From Lineus longissimus (taxonomy: Eukaryota; Nemertea; Pilidiophora; Heteronemertea; Lineidae), in NCBI RefSeq assembly GCF_910592395.1, contig NC_088313.1:7630501-7694500 (forward strand): 64,000 nucleotides of DNA, written 5' to 3'. The notes under the pieces are model-generated. The model was not told the DNA's origin and did not search any database. It saw nothing but the letters and a program-made list of their open reading frames with translations. This document shows, piece after piece, positions 11,895-22,279 of this stretch. Made by a program: the position numbers and the translations under genes. Position 1 is the stretch's first letter. Each line of letters opens with the position of its first letter.

Positions 11895-12983
11895 ATGAGT
11901 GAAAGAATGTACAGTTATGTCTCTTTAGAGAAGTATTTCAGTCATAGTGATGAAAACTTCGTTTTCAGTCAAATGCAGTATTTCAGTCAAATGAAACAAA
12001 ATGGTTACATTAGACCAAGGGTTGAACCATTAATGACAATCTCTGAAGAAGATCCGGACAAAGTGCACAGATCAGAGCTCGATCTTACAGTAACACCTAT
12101 GAACCAGGTAACACCTATGAACCAGGTAACACCTATGAACCAGGTAACGCCTATGAAACAGTATGATACATTCACAGGAAGTGATGCTCAATTGTGCCGT
12201 AACTGCAAACGATAGACACTTTTTGAATGCCAGAAAAAACTGAATTTTGACAGACCCGCCAAGCAACTTTACACGTACTGCAGGAATTGCAATTCGACCA
12301 CTTACAGTGATGACTTTAAGAATCCAGAAATCACTATTGAGAACAAAACACGTTACTTTGACTACATCATCATAAACCTTGGCCAGACACGTCTGTCAGA
12401 TTTATTCGTAAATGATATGAAACATTTTGTTGAAAGTAGGATTAAGGTTTACTTCTCAAGTCCAAGAAAATGGCTCTGTGCGGCCAGCTATGAAAAAATA
12501 GTCCTGAGTGCCTTGTGATTTGGTATTGTTAAACTCAAACCCAATGATGTCTTACCTGGTCTAGAGTGTGACACTTATTTAGAAATTGAATTCATTAACA
12601 GAGCAATTGGTAAAACTCAGTTGACCAAAGAAAATTTCACAGATCTCAGAATGGTTTTTTTGGCATTCCTCAAATATCTTCATTACAGGGGAGTTAAAAT
12701 TAACATAAATTACAAGCTGTTTTTACACCAAGCATTTAAAGCATTGAAAATTGATTATGTAGTATTGAAACCGAATCCAACTGATAAGGCCAGACTGGAT
12801 GATTTGAGATCACTATGGTCTGGTTTCTTAGGAAGTATTTTCTTCAAAAATTACAGGCTTGAATATGAAAATGAACAAGCAATCGATAAACAAAGTGAAA
12901 TTTTATTGAAGGCATTAGAGGCGCAAGATATCAGTAAATGTTACCCTTTACCATGCAGTCTAGACCTTGCAAGATCGAGATAA
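11895..12983 (+). pseudogene. Unrecognised virus-like element protein with two in-frame stops
   Basis: One continuous frame of 363 codons, broken only by TAG at 12213-12215 and TGA at 12516-12518. Near residue 60 there is a four-fold VTPMNQ repeat. Two Cys pairs follow around the first stop (CRNCKR and, downstream, YCRNCN), suggesting a zinc ribbon. The C-terminal third is a helical, Lys/Tyr-rich region (FLKYLHYRGV). The protein is unknown to me. The stops may be decay, since suppression in life cannot be judged here. It lies in the same frame as the next gene, 42 bases upstream of it. Confidence 0.55.
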
Positions 12984-13025
12984 CCTGTAAAGGATTTTCC
13001 TGGAAGGGATTTTCCGCTCAAATAA

Positions 13026-13856
13026 ATGAATAATCAGACATCAACGATAATTGAGCAGCAAATGAAACAAATCGGAGTAATTAATCCAGTTAGTTCTAGT
13101 TCAAATCCAGCTAATCCCATTTCAAATAATTACCAACATAATGCAGCTAACTTTCAACAGAACACTGCTAATTACCAACAGAATTACACAACAAAGCAAC
13201 AAGCTTCTAACAAGGCGTTAAATAGTTCAAATTTAGTCAGTTCTAGTCAAGGTCTAGTTAACACTAGTCAAGGTCTAGTTAACCCTAGCTCTCAACTAGT
13301 GACAACTAACTGTCAACAAAATTTAACTGAAAATGGCCTTAAAGCTAATTTAACTGAAAATGGCCTTAAAGCCAAACAAGACCTCGAAGCTCTGGTGGCA
13401 ACAGGTAAAAGCAAGGATTTCCTAAATAAACAGTTTACACTTAATGATTTAGACGCAATGAATGAGAAGGAAGTATTGAAACACCATAGAATCTACCAGA
13501 CAAAGATGGCTGCCAGACTTAACGATTCATTGGGTAAGACAGTCTTAAAAACTTACACTAAATTAACAAAGTTTTTCTTGCCTGTTGATGACGAAGACCA
13601 GCTGTACGAAGACCTAAGAAATGATTACATTGTTACCAATGAATTGGACAGATGGTTAGGATGGTTGAGTTTGAGAATGGGTGCACTAACTGCTCTTGCC
13701 TCATCAACACTGATCACTTCAGGACATTGTCAAGAAACAAAATCTGCTAGTGAACATGAAAATTTCATAAGATTAAATGGAAGTGGATCAGGACAAAGTA
13801 CAGGACAAAGTCCAGAGAGCAGAGATCGAGAGCATAGCACGAGTGACGGAGAGTGA
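13026..13856 (+). CDS. Gln/Asn-rich hypothetical protein of the virus-like element
   Basis: An open frame of 276 residues starting at ATG. Residues ~20-115 are low-complexity Asn/Gln/Ser, with tandem copies of SQGLVN and of NLTENGLKA. A charged, folded-looking segment follows (KEVLKHHRIYQTKMAARL, about 155-200), then a hydrophobic stretch near 215-235 (MGALTALASSTLITSG) and a Ser/Gly/Gln tail. No domain is recognised. The layout (disordered N-terminus, helical core) would suit a virion or scaffold-type protein, but that is inference. It is the only plus-strand frame of the block without a stop. Confidence 0.5.
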   Translation: MNNQTSTIIEQQMKQIGVINPVSSSSNPANPISNNYQHNAANFQQNTANYQQNYTTKQQASNKALNSSNLVSSSQGLVNTSQGLVNPSSQLVTTNCQQNLTENGLKANLTENGLKAKQDLEALVATGKSKDFLNKQFTLNDLDAMNEKEVLKHHRIYQTKMAARLNDSLGKTVLKTYTKLTKFFLPVDDEDQLYEDLRNDYIVTNELDRWLGWLSLRMGALTALASSTLITSGHCQETKSASEHENFIRLNGSGSGQSTGQSPESRDREHSTSDGE

Positions 13857-14286
13857 AAAGCCCCTTAAGAGAGCATGATCAGAAAAACAAATTGCATGGT
13901 CTCGAGAATTAGGTAAAAGATCTCAGGAATTCAAGAAGTCAAAAAAGGAGAGGTTTACTGGGAAAGATGATGAACCCAGGAAAGAAGATGAACCCAGGAA
14001 AGAAGATGAACCCGAACAAAGTTCACTTCATTGAATTCATAATCAACCAGAGCTCGATAAGCCTGAAAATACTGGAAGTTCCGGGAGTACAACACTGTAT
14101 GTCATTTTAGCTGCATTTGGTTTTGCAGTCATCATTTACTGCTATCCTAAGATTAAAACTAACAAGAAAGTACTAGTAGGTAGTAAACCAGAAGGACACA
14201 AATTAAAGGGTAGTAAACCAGAAGGAAGTAAACCAGAAGGGTGTTACACAACTCCTAAAACATGTAATCTTAGTTTAATGGAGTAG
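13857..14286 (+). pseudogene. Membrane-anchored protein relic of the virus-like element
   Basis: A frame shifted by one from the previous gene reads a Lys/Glu-rich segment with three copies of (R)KEDEP, then a transmembrane helix (YVILAAFGFAVIIYCY, near 14100-14145). A Lys-rich tail with three GSKPEG repeats follows, ending at TAG 14284-14286. It is interrupted by TGA near 13878 and again near 14031. It may once have been the C-terminal part of the upstream Q/N-rich protein, joined by a frameshift. Its function is unknown. Confidence 0.45.
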
Positions 14287-14642
14287 AATTACTCAAACAC
14301 ACTATTCTTAGTTTCAAGTGAAAAATTTAAAGTAACTGAGCTCCCTCTGAAATTAACTATTTTACCATTCTCATCAGTGATTTAAAATTTGACTTGATTT
14401 GTACATTTTTTGTTCACTATTTTCTTACAATTGAGTTCATATCTCTGGTATTGTACCTGATCACCATCTTCAACAGGAAAATTACATAAAATGTCAGAAG
14501 GTTTATTGTTGTAGAGGGTCTTAGCTTTGTCAACCAAATTTGATCTTAAGAATAGTTCTTTTCTGTAAAAGTTAAGTGGCTTGGCGGAGTAGTATTTTCC
14601 TTTTTGTTCAAATTTTGTTTGTTTGAAACCTAAGTTTTTATT
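14287..14642. other. Convergent intergenic gap inside the virus-like relic
   Basis: AT-rich, with no domain-bearing frame. Plus- and minus-strand genes face each other across this gap. Confidence 0.4.
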
Positions 14643-15032
14643 TCACACTCGATAATCCATTTGGAACCCTTCATCTTCTTCCCTTAATCTGAATACCTTA
14701 TCTTCCGTTAGTTCAATTATTAGGTAATTGCTTTTGTCGCAGTAGAAATTAACATGATTGATTCCTCTCTTTAGAAATGTTCTTTGAATAGAACTACAGA
14801 AGTCTGCTAAACTGTAATGTCTATCATGCATTATCTTGGTAGTATTTATGGTTTTAGTTTTGAAGTAAATATTCATTAATATGTTACCATACCCAGTTAG
14901 AAAATCACCAGTGTACCAAGAGTTAAAGAATGAAATTGATTTTAAAGTGATCGATTTTATGTTCAATGGGTCTGTTAAGTTAAGCTCAAATATGGCTTCA
15001 TCGCATTCATTCTCAAAAATTATGAAGTCCAT
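14643..15032 (-). CDS. Small hypothetical, possible structural protein of the virus-like element
   Basis: A 129-residue minus-strand frame starting MDFIIFENECDEAIFELN. The pattern of short beta strands (NIKSITLKSISFFNSWY, then FYCDKSNYLIIEL) and the central segment SLADFCSSIQRTFL resemble, from general recall, small structural-type proteins that accompany polymerase B genes in invertebrate virus-like elements. That assignment is inference. The frame has no stop. It starts just beside the 15047-15180 repeat array, which may hold its promoter. Confidence 0.45.
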   Translation of the reverse strand: MDFIIFENECDEAIFELNLTDPLNIKSITLKSISFFNSWYTGDFLTGYGNILMNIYFKTKTINTTKIMHDRHYSLADFCSSIQRTFLKRGINHVNFYCDKSNYLIIELTEDKVFRLREEDEGFQMDYRV

Positions 15033-15046
15033 TTTCTATTTAATTA

Positions 15047-15180
15047 ATGTGATTTAATTAAAGTGATTTAATTACAGTGATTTAATTAAAGTGATTTAAT
15101 TACAGTGATTTAATTAAGGTTAAACATTCATTAAGGTTAAACATTCATTAAGGTTAAACATTCATTAGTTAAACATTCAT
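15047..15180. repeat. Two adjoining short tandem arrays
   Basis: AGTGATTTAATTA-type units of about 17 bases repeat five times to ~15117. Four copies of GGTTAAACATTCATTAA follow, the last one overlapping the 3' end of the polymerase relic. Confidence 0.85.
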
Positions 15181-16860
15181 TAAATCACTGTAATCAATGT
15201 ATTTTTCATAGTACATGCCGAAAGGCAATGTAGAGATTCCATCCTCTAAGATGAAACGCTTGTCATCGAAAGGGCTTAAGCTTTTCTTGTCCATCTCTTC
15301 CAGATACATTTGATGCTTTTCTGACCTCAGATGACGCATTTTGTGATTAAAAGTCTTAGTGTTTTCAAGACAATCAACGTAGTCATCAAATGTAATAGAC
15401 TTCTTCACTACATTACTAGCGATTCCCTTCAATTTCTTTTATTCTGAATTTTTAGTCGAGCCTTGCTCTCCAGACGTAGTCTTGGTTCTGTACGCATACA
15501 TCTTACTTCTCAAGGCAATAAATTCTATCATTTCGTCTCCTCCCAGCTCCTTAAAGTGGCCTGGCACTTTCTTCTTGCTAGTGTCGTAAAGAGGATGATC
15601 CTTTTGGTAATTACTGAAGTCGAAGTGATCCTTTAACCCTTTGAGGTCTGCTGTTAAATCGTCAGTTTTGATCTTCAAAACGAAAGAACCCGTGTCCAAA
15701 TAAAGAAGTTCTAGGTTTTTCTCACCAAAGTAAGGTTGAAGTATGTTGTAGTAGAATTCATACATCAGCAGCTTGGACAACTCTAGTACTGCAGCTCCTA
15801 TGTAGATTGGCTTGTTGAACTTCATTGATGTTTTCCTCATACAAATTGCCGCGCTACTTTCGTCAAAGATGTTAATCGATGAAAACCTGGGACTTGCCAT
15901 GAAGTTCTTGGCACTTTCTCCATCTGTCACCAGTTCAAATGATCCCATATGTCTTTGGCTTTTAGGTAAACTGAATCATCCGCCATTTCATTCTTCAATT
16001 CATCAAAGAACATAGACTTCTCTAAGTGAGTAACACTGTAACTTTCATGTGACATGTAAAATGAATAAGGCACCGATCCTTTCTTCCTCAATAGTTTAAA
16101 ATCGTCAGGATTTGGGTAAGACTGTCTTGTTATCTTAAAGTCACCATCTTCCATCGATTTGGTGATGTTGTCCAATCCAGACTGTAAGAATCTGTAAGAG
16201 TCTAAAAATTTAAAACAACCTAACTCAAATGAAATGTACTCTTCTGCGTTTTTAGCAAGAAGCTTCAGTTTCTTGTGTGATCTAGACATCAATTCTCTGA
16301 TGAAGAGGTGAGCATCGTAATTACTGAGATTGTGAAAAAAACACTGGGACAAACATGGCTTTATTCTCGTTCAAGTTGCAAGCGTTGTGAGCAGCACCTC
16401 TGTATTTTCCATTGTAGTGATTGTGATCATGAACTCTGTCCTCACCCAAAAATTTATTGCAGTAGTAACAGTTTGTTTCTTTGGAATATCTCACCAAATC
16501 TTCGTCTGTCATGATGAGAGGAATGTTGCAGTTCAGTAGAGTTGAGAACGTCTCTTCCATTCTGAGCAACCAGTTACAGAAACGTCAACTACATCAGCAC
16601 CCCTGTGACAGAGATACTCACTGGCGTAGATTTGTGGATAGTCAGAGTGAACGTAAATTCCAACTGCTGAAGCAATCTGTTTGAATAGTTTTTTAGTGGT
16701 ATCAGTATCATTTGAGCACTGCTCTCTAAACTCTGTCCGATTTGTATTACCATTGACGTTGACTGTTGTGCTTATCGCTTCGAAATCAGCATAGATTACA
16801 AAGGGAACTCTGTTACCAGTTCTAGTATTAATATATAGATTGGTTACATGAACAACACTG
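15169..16860 (-). pseudogene. Protein-primed-type DNA polymerase B relic
   Basis: On the minus strand from ~16860, an exonuclease I motif (FVIYADFEAIS) leads. A Cys/His segment follows (CYYCNKF, then HDHNHYNGKYRGAAHNACN), which looks like an endonuclease-VII-style zinc site. Later come FHNLSNYDAHLFI (exonuclease II-like), LLYLDTGSF (polymerase motif C) and a C-terminal conserved stretch ending near EDGISTLPFG. Damage is extensive: a frameshift near 16570, another in an A/T homopolymer near 16335, a junction near 15950 where the palm motif A/B region is missing, and an in-frame TAA near 15435. The motif C Asp is replaced by Gly. It is not functional. Confidence 0.8.
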
Positions 16861-16875
16861 AATGTAGTGAAGTAG
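16842..16875 (+). repeat. 34-bp sequence shared with 21679-21712
   Basis: GGTTACATGAACAACACTGA and the next 14 bases match the second site with one difference. It sits at the 5' edge of the polymerase relic. The other copy lies beside a Gypsy relic, so it may be an LTR fragment. Confidence 0.7.
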
Positions 16876-17802
16876 TGTCACCCAACAATAGACGGTTAGA
16901 ACAAAGGGACGCGCAATAGTTACTGGATTTTTTTATGCTTGGTTTTGAAATTCTAATTAGTGAATATATTTTCTTAAGTCAAAAAGTTTGGTTTTAAACG
17001 CTGATTTACGTTCCGGGTCCATTATCATTTTGTTGACACTGCTTGATTTCAGTTTAAAAAGATAATTTCAGGTTGACCTTGACCTTTGACCCCGACCTTG
17101 ACCTTGACCTCGAATAAAATTCAAAAGGTGATTAATAGGTAGTCGACCTAATGTATCATAGGAATAGACATTAAAAGCAAGTTGATGCTTCTTCTGCTTG
17201 GTTCGTTTTTAACATTGACAAAGATGTACGTTTTTGAGAGTGGTTACCATGGAAACGGTCATTTTCGCAAGGTTGTCGGAAGGAATCGGGGTGTCAATAG
17301 TCATATTCATATGCGCGTACTCTTGACAACTATGTTTTGAATAGCAGTTTTGCATTAACAAACATGTTTAGCGGACCAACATTTTGAGGCTTCAGCTTCC
17401 TGACTAGAAGGGAACATCACCTCATCTATTCAGCTTAGACTGAAATTTGGGAGTTTCTATACACCAAATTCTAACCGTTAACATCATTGAAACATGACAA
17501 CTTTAACTAAAACGATACTATTTAAATTGGAAAACAATCTCAACTTATTGATATACTGTCTTTTCATCGACAAACCACTGGTTCCTAATATTCAGGCCAA
17601 ACCCACCTCATGATGGTACGTAGTAGAGGATCACAATACCCGCATGGTAACGACCAATAGCAGCAGACTGTCAACTTGGACAGCAGGCCTAGGTTTTAGA
17701 GGGGCTGTTGTATGTTTCGCAGGTGACCTAATAGGGTTGCGTCATTTGTACGGACGAGTGCCGCGGCGGAATAATACGGAGTGTCCCACAAAATACTCCA
17801 CC
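16876..17802. other. Intergenic, no gene seen
   Basis: No recognisable frame. A run of TGACCTTGACC-type hexamers at 17071-17113 is the only notable texture. Confidence 0.5.
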
Positions 17803-17938
17803 GGTTTTTACGGGGTGGTTAATTTCAAAATTTGAGTACCTTAAAAAGCGTAAAAAAGGCATATCAAGGCGGTTTTTACGGGGTGGTTAATTTCAAAATT
17901 TGAGTACCTTAAAAAGCGTGAAAAAGGCATATCAAGGC
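17803..17938. repeat. 68-bp tandem duplication
   Basis: GGTTTTTACGGGGTGGTTAA starts two consecutive 68-bp units, at 17803 and 17871. They differ by one base (GCGTAAAAAAGG versus GCGTGAAAAAGG). Confidence 0.9.
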
Positions 17939-18099
17939 TTGTTTGCTAAGTGTAATGGATGATTGAAAGAAAGGAACTTCGAACAACAATGTCTGGTCCA
18001 TAGTTTGGAATCCGGGAGAATTACCTTAGCATTTTAGTTGGGACATCACGTAGGCCTAAAAGGGCAAAAACTATTGAGTAATCAGTCAGGTTTCAGGCG

Positions 18100-18108
18100 T
18101 ATATAAAG
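18100..18108 (+). promoter_or_regulatory. TATA box of pogo-like transposase A
   Basis: TATATAAAG, 52 bases before the ATG at 18160. Transposase C has a comparable TATA-like sequence at a similar distance. Confidence 0.5.
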
Positions 18109-18159
18109 TTTGGGTACTGTCGGAAACCTCTTCTTGCCTTGCCTACAACTTGTAGAAAT

Positions 18160-19514
18160 ATGGATGAGCCACTGCCTAAAAGAAAGCGTAGTTATTCCGT
18201 GTCGGAGAAGCTGCGATACCTGCGAGACTTTAAGGTTGCCATTGGAAATGGCACTGTGCGAACGATGACAGAATTTGCCAACCACCCCAACATACCTTTT
18301 GAGACGTTTCGCAGGTGGAACCGTCATGACCTGGAATTGAAGGAGGAGCAGAACCGGGGCAAAGACCGAAAGGTGAAGCAGAGGTTGATTGGTTACTGGC
18401 CTGAGGTCGAAGACCAACTAGGAATTTGGTTCCGGGATGTTCGGCGAAGACGTCTACCTGTTGTGATCCAGGATGTCCAGGAGAAGGCCGTGCAACTATT
18501 CCAGACCTGGTGGGATGCCCTCCCAGAAGAGCGCCGACAACTCGCCACAGAGGCAAAACCACTTATGCGTGATGTCCATGTATCTAACGGCTGGGTGGAA
18601 CTTTTTATGAAGAGGAAGGACATCAGCCTGCGAAAAGTCACGAAGAACACTACCACCATTCCAGAAAACGCCGTTGTCTTGGTTCGAAACTTTCGCGATG
18701 AAATAACCAACACCATCGAAAATTTTGGTATACCAATGCGCCTGTTTTTCAACATGGACCAGACTTTCCTCCTTGTTGACCTCCGCCTAATGTACGCCCT
18801 CAATGAGAAAGGCGGCAAGGCTGTTATGTACGAACCTCCAGGAAGAATGCAAAGCTGTGATGTTCTGTTACACTTTGCGTGGCGGCGAATGGCGATAAGA
18901 TGCGAGCCCACATCACCTTTCCGAGAAGAGGATTTTTTCGCGCGCTTCGAGCTCTGGAAGAGGACGAGTTGCCCGAAAACGTTGTGGTCACATCGTCCGC
19001 CACGGGATGGGTCAGACAGGAGACGATTCACCATTGGCTTGACGAAATCTTCATCCCATACGTCCATGAGGCCCATGCTGAACAGTTCATACCTTTGGAC
19101 GATCAGTTCAGAGTACATCGAACGGAGAACTTCAGGAATCGTCTCACTGCAGAAGGGGGCAGACTCAACTTTGTACCGGCCGGATGCACATCTTTGGCAC
19201 AACCCCTGAATGTGGCTGTCATGAGATCATTCAAATGTCACGCCAGACAAGCATGGAAGTCATGGAAGACCGAAAACACCAACGAAGCAGGTCAGTGTGA
19301 TCCAATTGGACTCAGAGATGTTGTCAACATCGTCAGCCGTGCCTTGGAAGCGATCAGCCCAGAGGTCGTCGAGCATGGATTTGAGAAAGCGTTACGCCCA
19401 CAGAACATAGACGCAGTTCCACACCCAGTTCCAGATGACGACGATGAAGACGAACAGGGGGTAGAATTCCTCAATCTGCCTGATGTGTTTGAGCCTGAGA
19501 TAGCAGGGCAGTAA
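18160..19514 (+). pseudogene. Pogo/Tigger-like transposase relic A
   Basis: From the ATG at 18160 the N-terminus is a CENP-B/psq-type helix-turn-helix region (KRKRSYSVSEKLRYL, then PFETFRRW). The second DNA-binding module includes LGIWFRDVRRRRLPV and HVSNGWVELFMKRK. The nuclease core follows: Asp 1 in FFNMDQTF and Asp 2 in PLDDQFRVHR. The third position reads SLAQPLNVAV, where the usual Asp is Asn. A frameshift near 18860 separates the halves: the upstream frame runs on to 19209 and the correct one resumes by about 18865. The C-terminus is Asp/Glu-rich. No terminal inverted repeats were found. It is single-exon like copy C, unlike the four-exon copies B1 and B2. Confidence 0.85.
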
Positions 19515-20010
19515 GCAATCGGGTCAACAGAGACAATCGGCAACCGGACCAGAATAAAAATCCAAAATAATGAATAAAAAAATAAAAAAACAGAAATGAG
19601 AAATAAAAAATTAAAAACAATGAATAAAGGCAAAAAAAGATGAATTAAGATTGGATGAAAGCCAATCTGAATAAACCTGAATGCATGAAACGTCGCTGTC
19701 TTGAAGCGATGCTGGTAGAGCTCCCAAAAGGCCTGTGATGCCCACTCCAACGCGTTTTATGTGAGAAAGGGTTAACGTTGATCTATCAAACAGACCCAAA
19801 CCGCAAAACCGCACTGAAACCGCTAACTCAGACCGCAAACCTCAATAAACGCGAGCGCTTTGCATATCCTATGTGTCTCGTTAGGCCAATCTGTCCTTCT
19901 ACTAGTAATACACCTACTTCATTCAACTTTCGACCAATGAGTGAAACGGTATAGTGCCCTGTGCTCGCGGTAGGCGTATGCATTAAGCCTAATGAACTGG
20001 TCTTACATCG
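19515..20010. other. 3' flank of transposase A, A-rich
   Basis: An A-rich stretch with several AATAAA-like signals (19553-19630) follows the transposase. No other feature is seen. Confidence 0.5.
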
Positions 20011-21530
20011 ATGTAAAGAGGGTATCTATCCATCGATCTAAGTCGGCTTCGAAGTTATTCTACTTGACCGTCTTCTGTCCAAGCAGTATGGTTGGAGGGT
20101 CTCTGTATACAAGCATGACAAGGGGAACTGCTACTGAAGGAGTATCTGAGAGGCTCCATGAACTACAAGTTCAGGAATTTGCTCAGGATTCTCATCTACA
20201 ATTACATCTGAAATTTCGCCGACATTTGTCTCAAAATTGTCCTCAGGGACTGTTTCCAAGTTACTCCTGGTATTCCCAGAAATTACCTCAGTAACAGGAG
20301 ATCTTTATATGACTTGTTGATCTTATATCACCTTTTTAATATTGTTACTTTACTGCATTACTAACCTCTTTCCTTATGTGTAGGGTTCTGGTTCAAATCG
20401 AGGTGTCAACTTATTTGGAAAGAAATTTTATTTCCACAAGTCATTGTCTACTAGTCCAATACAAGAATTCTCAGGAACTCTTGGTCTGTCTGCATATTCT
20501 TTTTGTTTGAATTTAGCTTTTGCATCTCTTTCCCTAAATTTCTTCAAGTGATAATTCCTGAGTTATCCTACACCACTGAACACCTCAGGATATTCATCTT
20601 TGAGTTTTCGTAAGATTTCTTGACCTTGGCAATCAACTGATGTGCAAGAATTCACCTCGCTTTTGAGCGGGCCTACTCTGAGTACATCCAAATCTAGAGC
20701 TGTTGATTTTCCAAGCAAAACTGGCTGGTCTGTCCTAGGCACAACAAAGAAGTCATTTTGACCGTTTTTTTCTGTTTCACCAACTTCAACTCTCGGAGCA
20801 GTTCTACACCAAATCTTCAGTGGATCCTTTGACCCATATGTATACACATGTATACACACTGCACTTGCGAATCAGCGAGTCTTTACTACACTCAATCCTG
20901 ATCTTTTGGAAAGTTCGGACATAATATTGCAGGTTGCACCAGAATCGACGATTATCGGAATAGTAGAGTTCTCCATCTGCACGTTGAAGGTTTCTGGCTG
21001 GTTAGTACGAACAGAATCAGTTGAGTGACCAACGTTAAACCCAAAGTAATCACCAGACATTTTCCGCAGATGTGGTCTTAGAACATATACAGTTCTTGGC
21101 CATGTGACCCGGCTTATCACAACGATAACATCGGCTATGATGTAACGAATGATGAGTGTCATGTGACTTCTTAGATCTTTCACCCTTCCATTCGATAAAC
21201 TTTGCACTTGCACTGGCTGAATCAGTCGATAAAACTAGGGCTTCCTTGTCATGATAGGATCGCACCATTTCAATTAAGCGAGCTAGAGTCAACTTTTTAC
21301 TGTTTTATCACTGATAAACAGCAGGACACGGTCTCGGATTTGGTTGTCAATTTCATCTCCTGTAAATTCACAATCTTTGATTACTGTATTTAGGCGTGTT
21401 ATAAAACTGTCAATGTTCTCACTACTATTTGGTTTGTGCGTATAGAACCTTTGGCGTGACATGGGTACATTCGAGGACACTTGCGTTTCAAGTTCTCACG
21501 TTGCGTAGTTACGTTCTTTGGTTCTTCGTC
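20010..21530 (-). pseudogene. Gypsy-type retrotransposon relic: gag, protease and pol tail
   Basis: On the minus strand from ~21480, a Gag segment (FITRLNTVIKDCEFTGDEID) is followed by a CCHC zinc knuckle (CYRCDKPGHMAKNC). A retropepsin active site comes next (IIVDSGATCNIM), then the pre-reverse-transcriptase spacer ending DEYPEVFSGVG at 20563. Further down, 20020-20290 contains a minus frame resembling a Gypsy pol tail (RRRSSRITSKPT). Reverse transcriptase, RNase H and integrase are absent, so a large internal deletion is likely. Frameshifts or stops lie near 20870, 21200 and 21300. The pol-tail part is less certain than the gag-protease part. Confidence 0.75.
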
Positions 21531-21678
21531 GCCATTTATGTCGTATATAGACACGGAGGGAGACCGTGAAGTCGGAGCAAGGGCAGGAAAACGGGAGACG
21601 CTGTCTCAAAGTCCTTACTAGTTTATTCTTTCATGATGTTACTGCTTATGCGCATACGCGCTACAATTAGGTACAATA

Positions 21679-21712
21679 GGTTACATGAACAACACTGAAT
21701 GTAGTAAAGTAG
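21679..21712 (+). repeat. 34-bp sequence shared with 16842-16875
   Basis: Second copy of the GGTTACATGAACAACACTGA block, upstream of the minus-strand Gypsy relic, where a 5' LTR would lie. Confidence 0.7.
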
Positions 21713-22279
21713 AAACGGAACGGAACTGTGGCTTAATTTGCACATGAAGTTCAGGTTCGATGTAGATATTCCGTTCAACGTATCGAGATCTTAGGAATGG
21801 GCAACACGGAAAACAATGTAATGTAGAACTGTAGAACTAACTTTATTTTGACAAGAGGTAAAACATATATCACATGCTACAATATAAGATGTTACACGAT
21901 TGGTTTACTAAGGCAAAGGAGGCGGAGCCTGTAAGCACGTGGCTCGGGAATCCCGGCATTGTCCGCGCCGCAGAAAAAGATTACTCATTGATAAATGTGT
22001 TGTTCCAATTAGAACTCCGTTACTGTTCCACAAACTAAATACAAAGAGTAAACAAACTGGTGCCAAGTCTGGCACTTATTGCAAGCGTCCTATTCTTATC
22101 AAATCTAGAGCAAAGAACGACGAAAATAGTACGAATCTATAGAATGCTAATACTAAATACGTCAAGTTCGATTATAAGTTGCATAGTCCAATTAAATGCA
22201 AACGTCAACGATCAGCCTATAGTTGGCCTAAACTCCGTTTCATAAAGTGTCTTTTTCACTGCAAAGCAAAAACATGTAA
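21713..22279. other. Spacer between Gypsy and BEL/Pao relics
   Basis: No domain-bearing frame. It could include the decayed 3' LTR of the BEL/Pao relic, but I could not define its ends. Confidence 0.35.

Larger units (their letters stand above)
11880..16860. mobile_element. AT-rich virus-like element relic carrying DNA polymerase B
   Basis: A block of clearly more AT-rich sequence with short-spaced ORFs: three plus-strand frames (11895-14286) facing two minus-strand frames (14643-15032 and 15169-16860). The polymerase is of the protein-primed B type found in Polintons, adintovirus-like and other eukaryotic virus-like elements. The small minus protein and the membrane-anchored plus protein would fit structural roles. 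I found no integrase, packaging ATPase or terminal repeats, so the exact class is unresolved. Stops, frameshifts and a deletion show that it is a decayed integrated copy. Confidence 0.6.

Noticed and set aside
17071-17113. Run of TGACCTTGACC motifs resembling nuclear-receptor half sites
   Set aside because: Short, low-complexity hexamer repeat with no gene nearby to regulate; chance or slippage is enough.
18393-19202. 269-residue minus frame opposite pogo-like transposase A
   Set aside because: Antisense shadow; the plus strand carries the conserved motifs.
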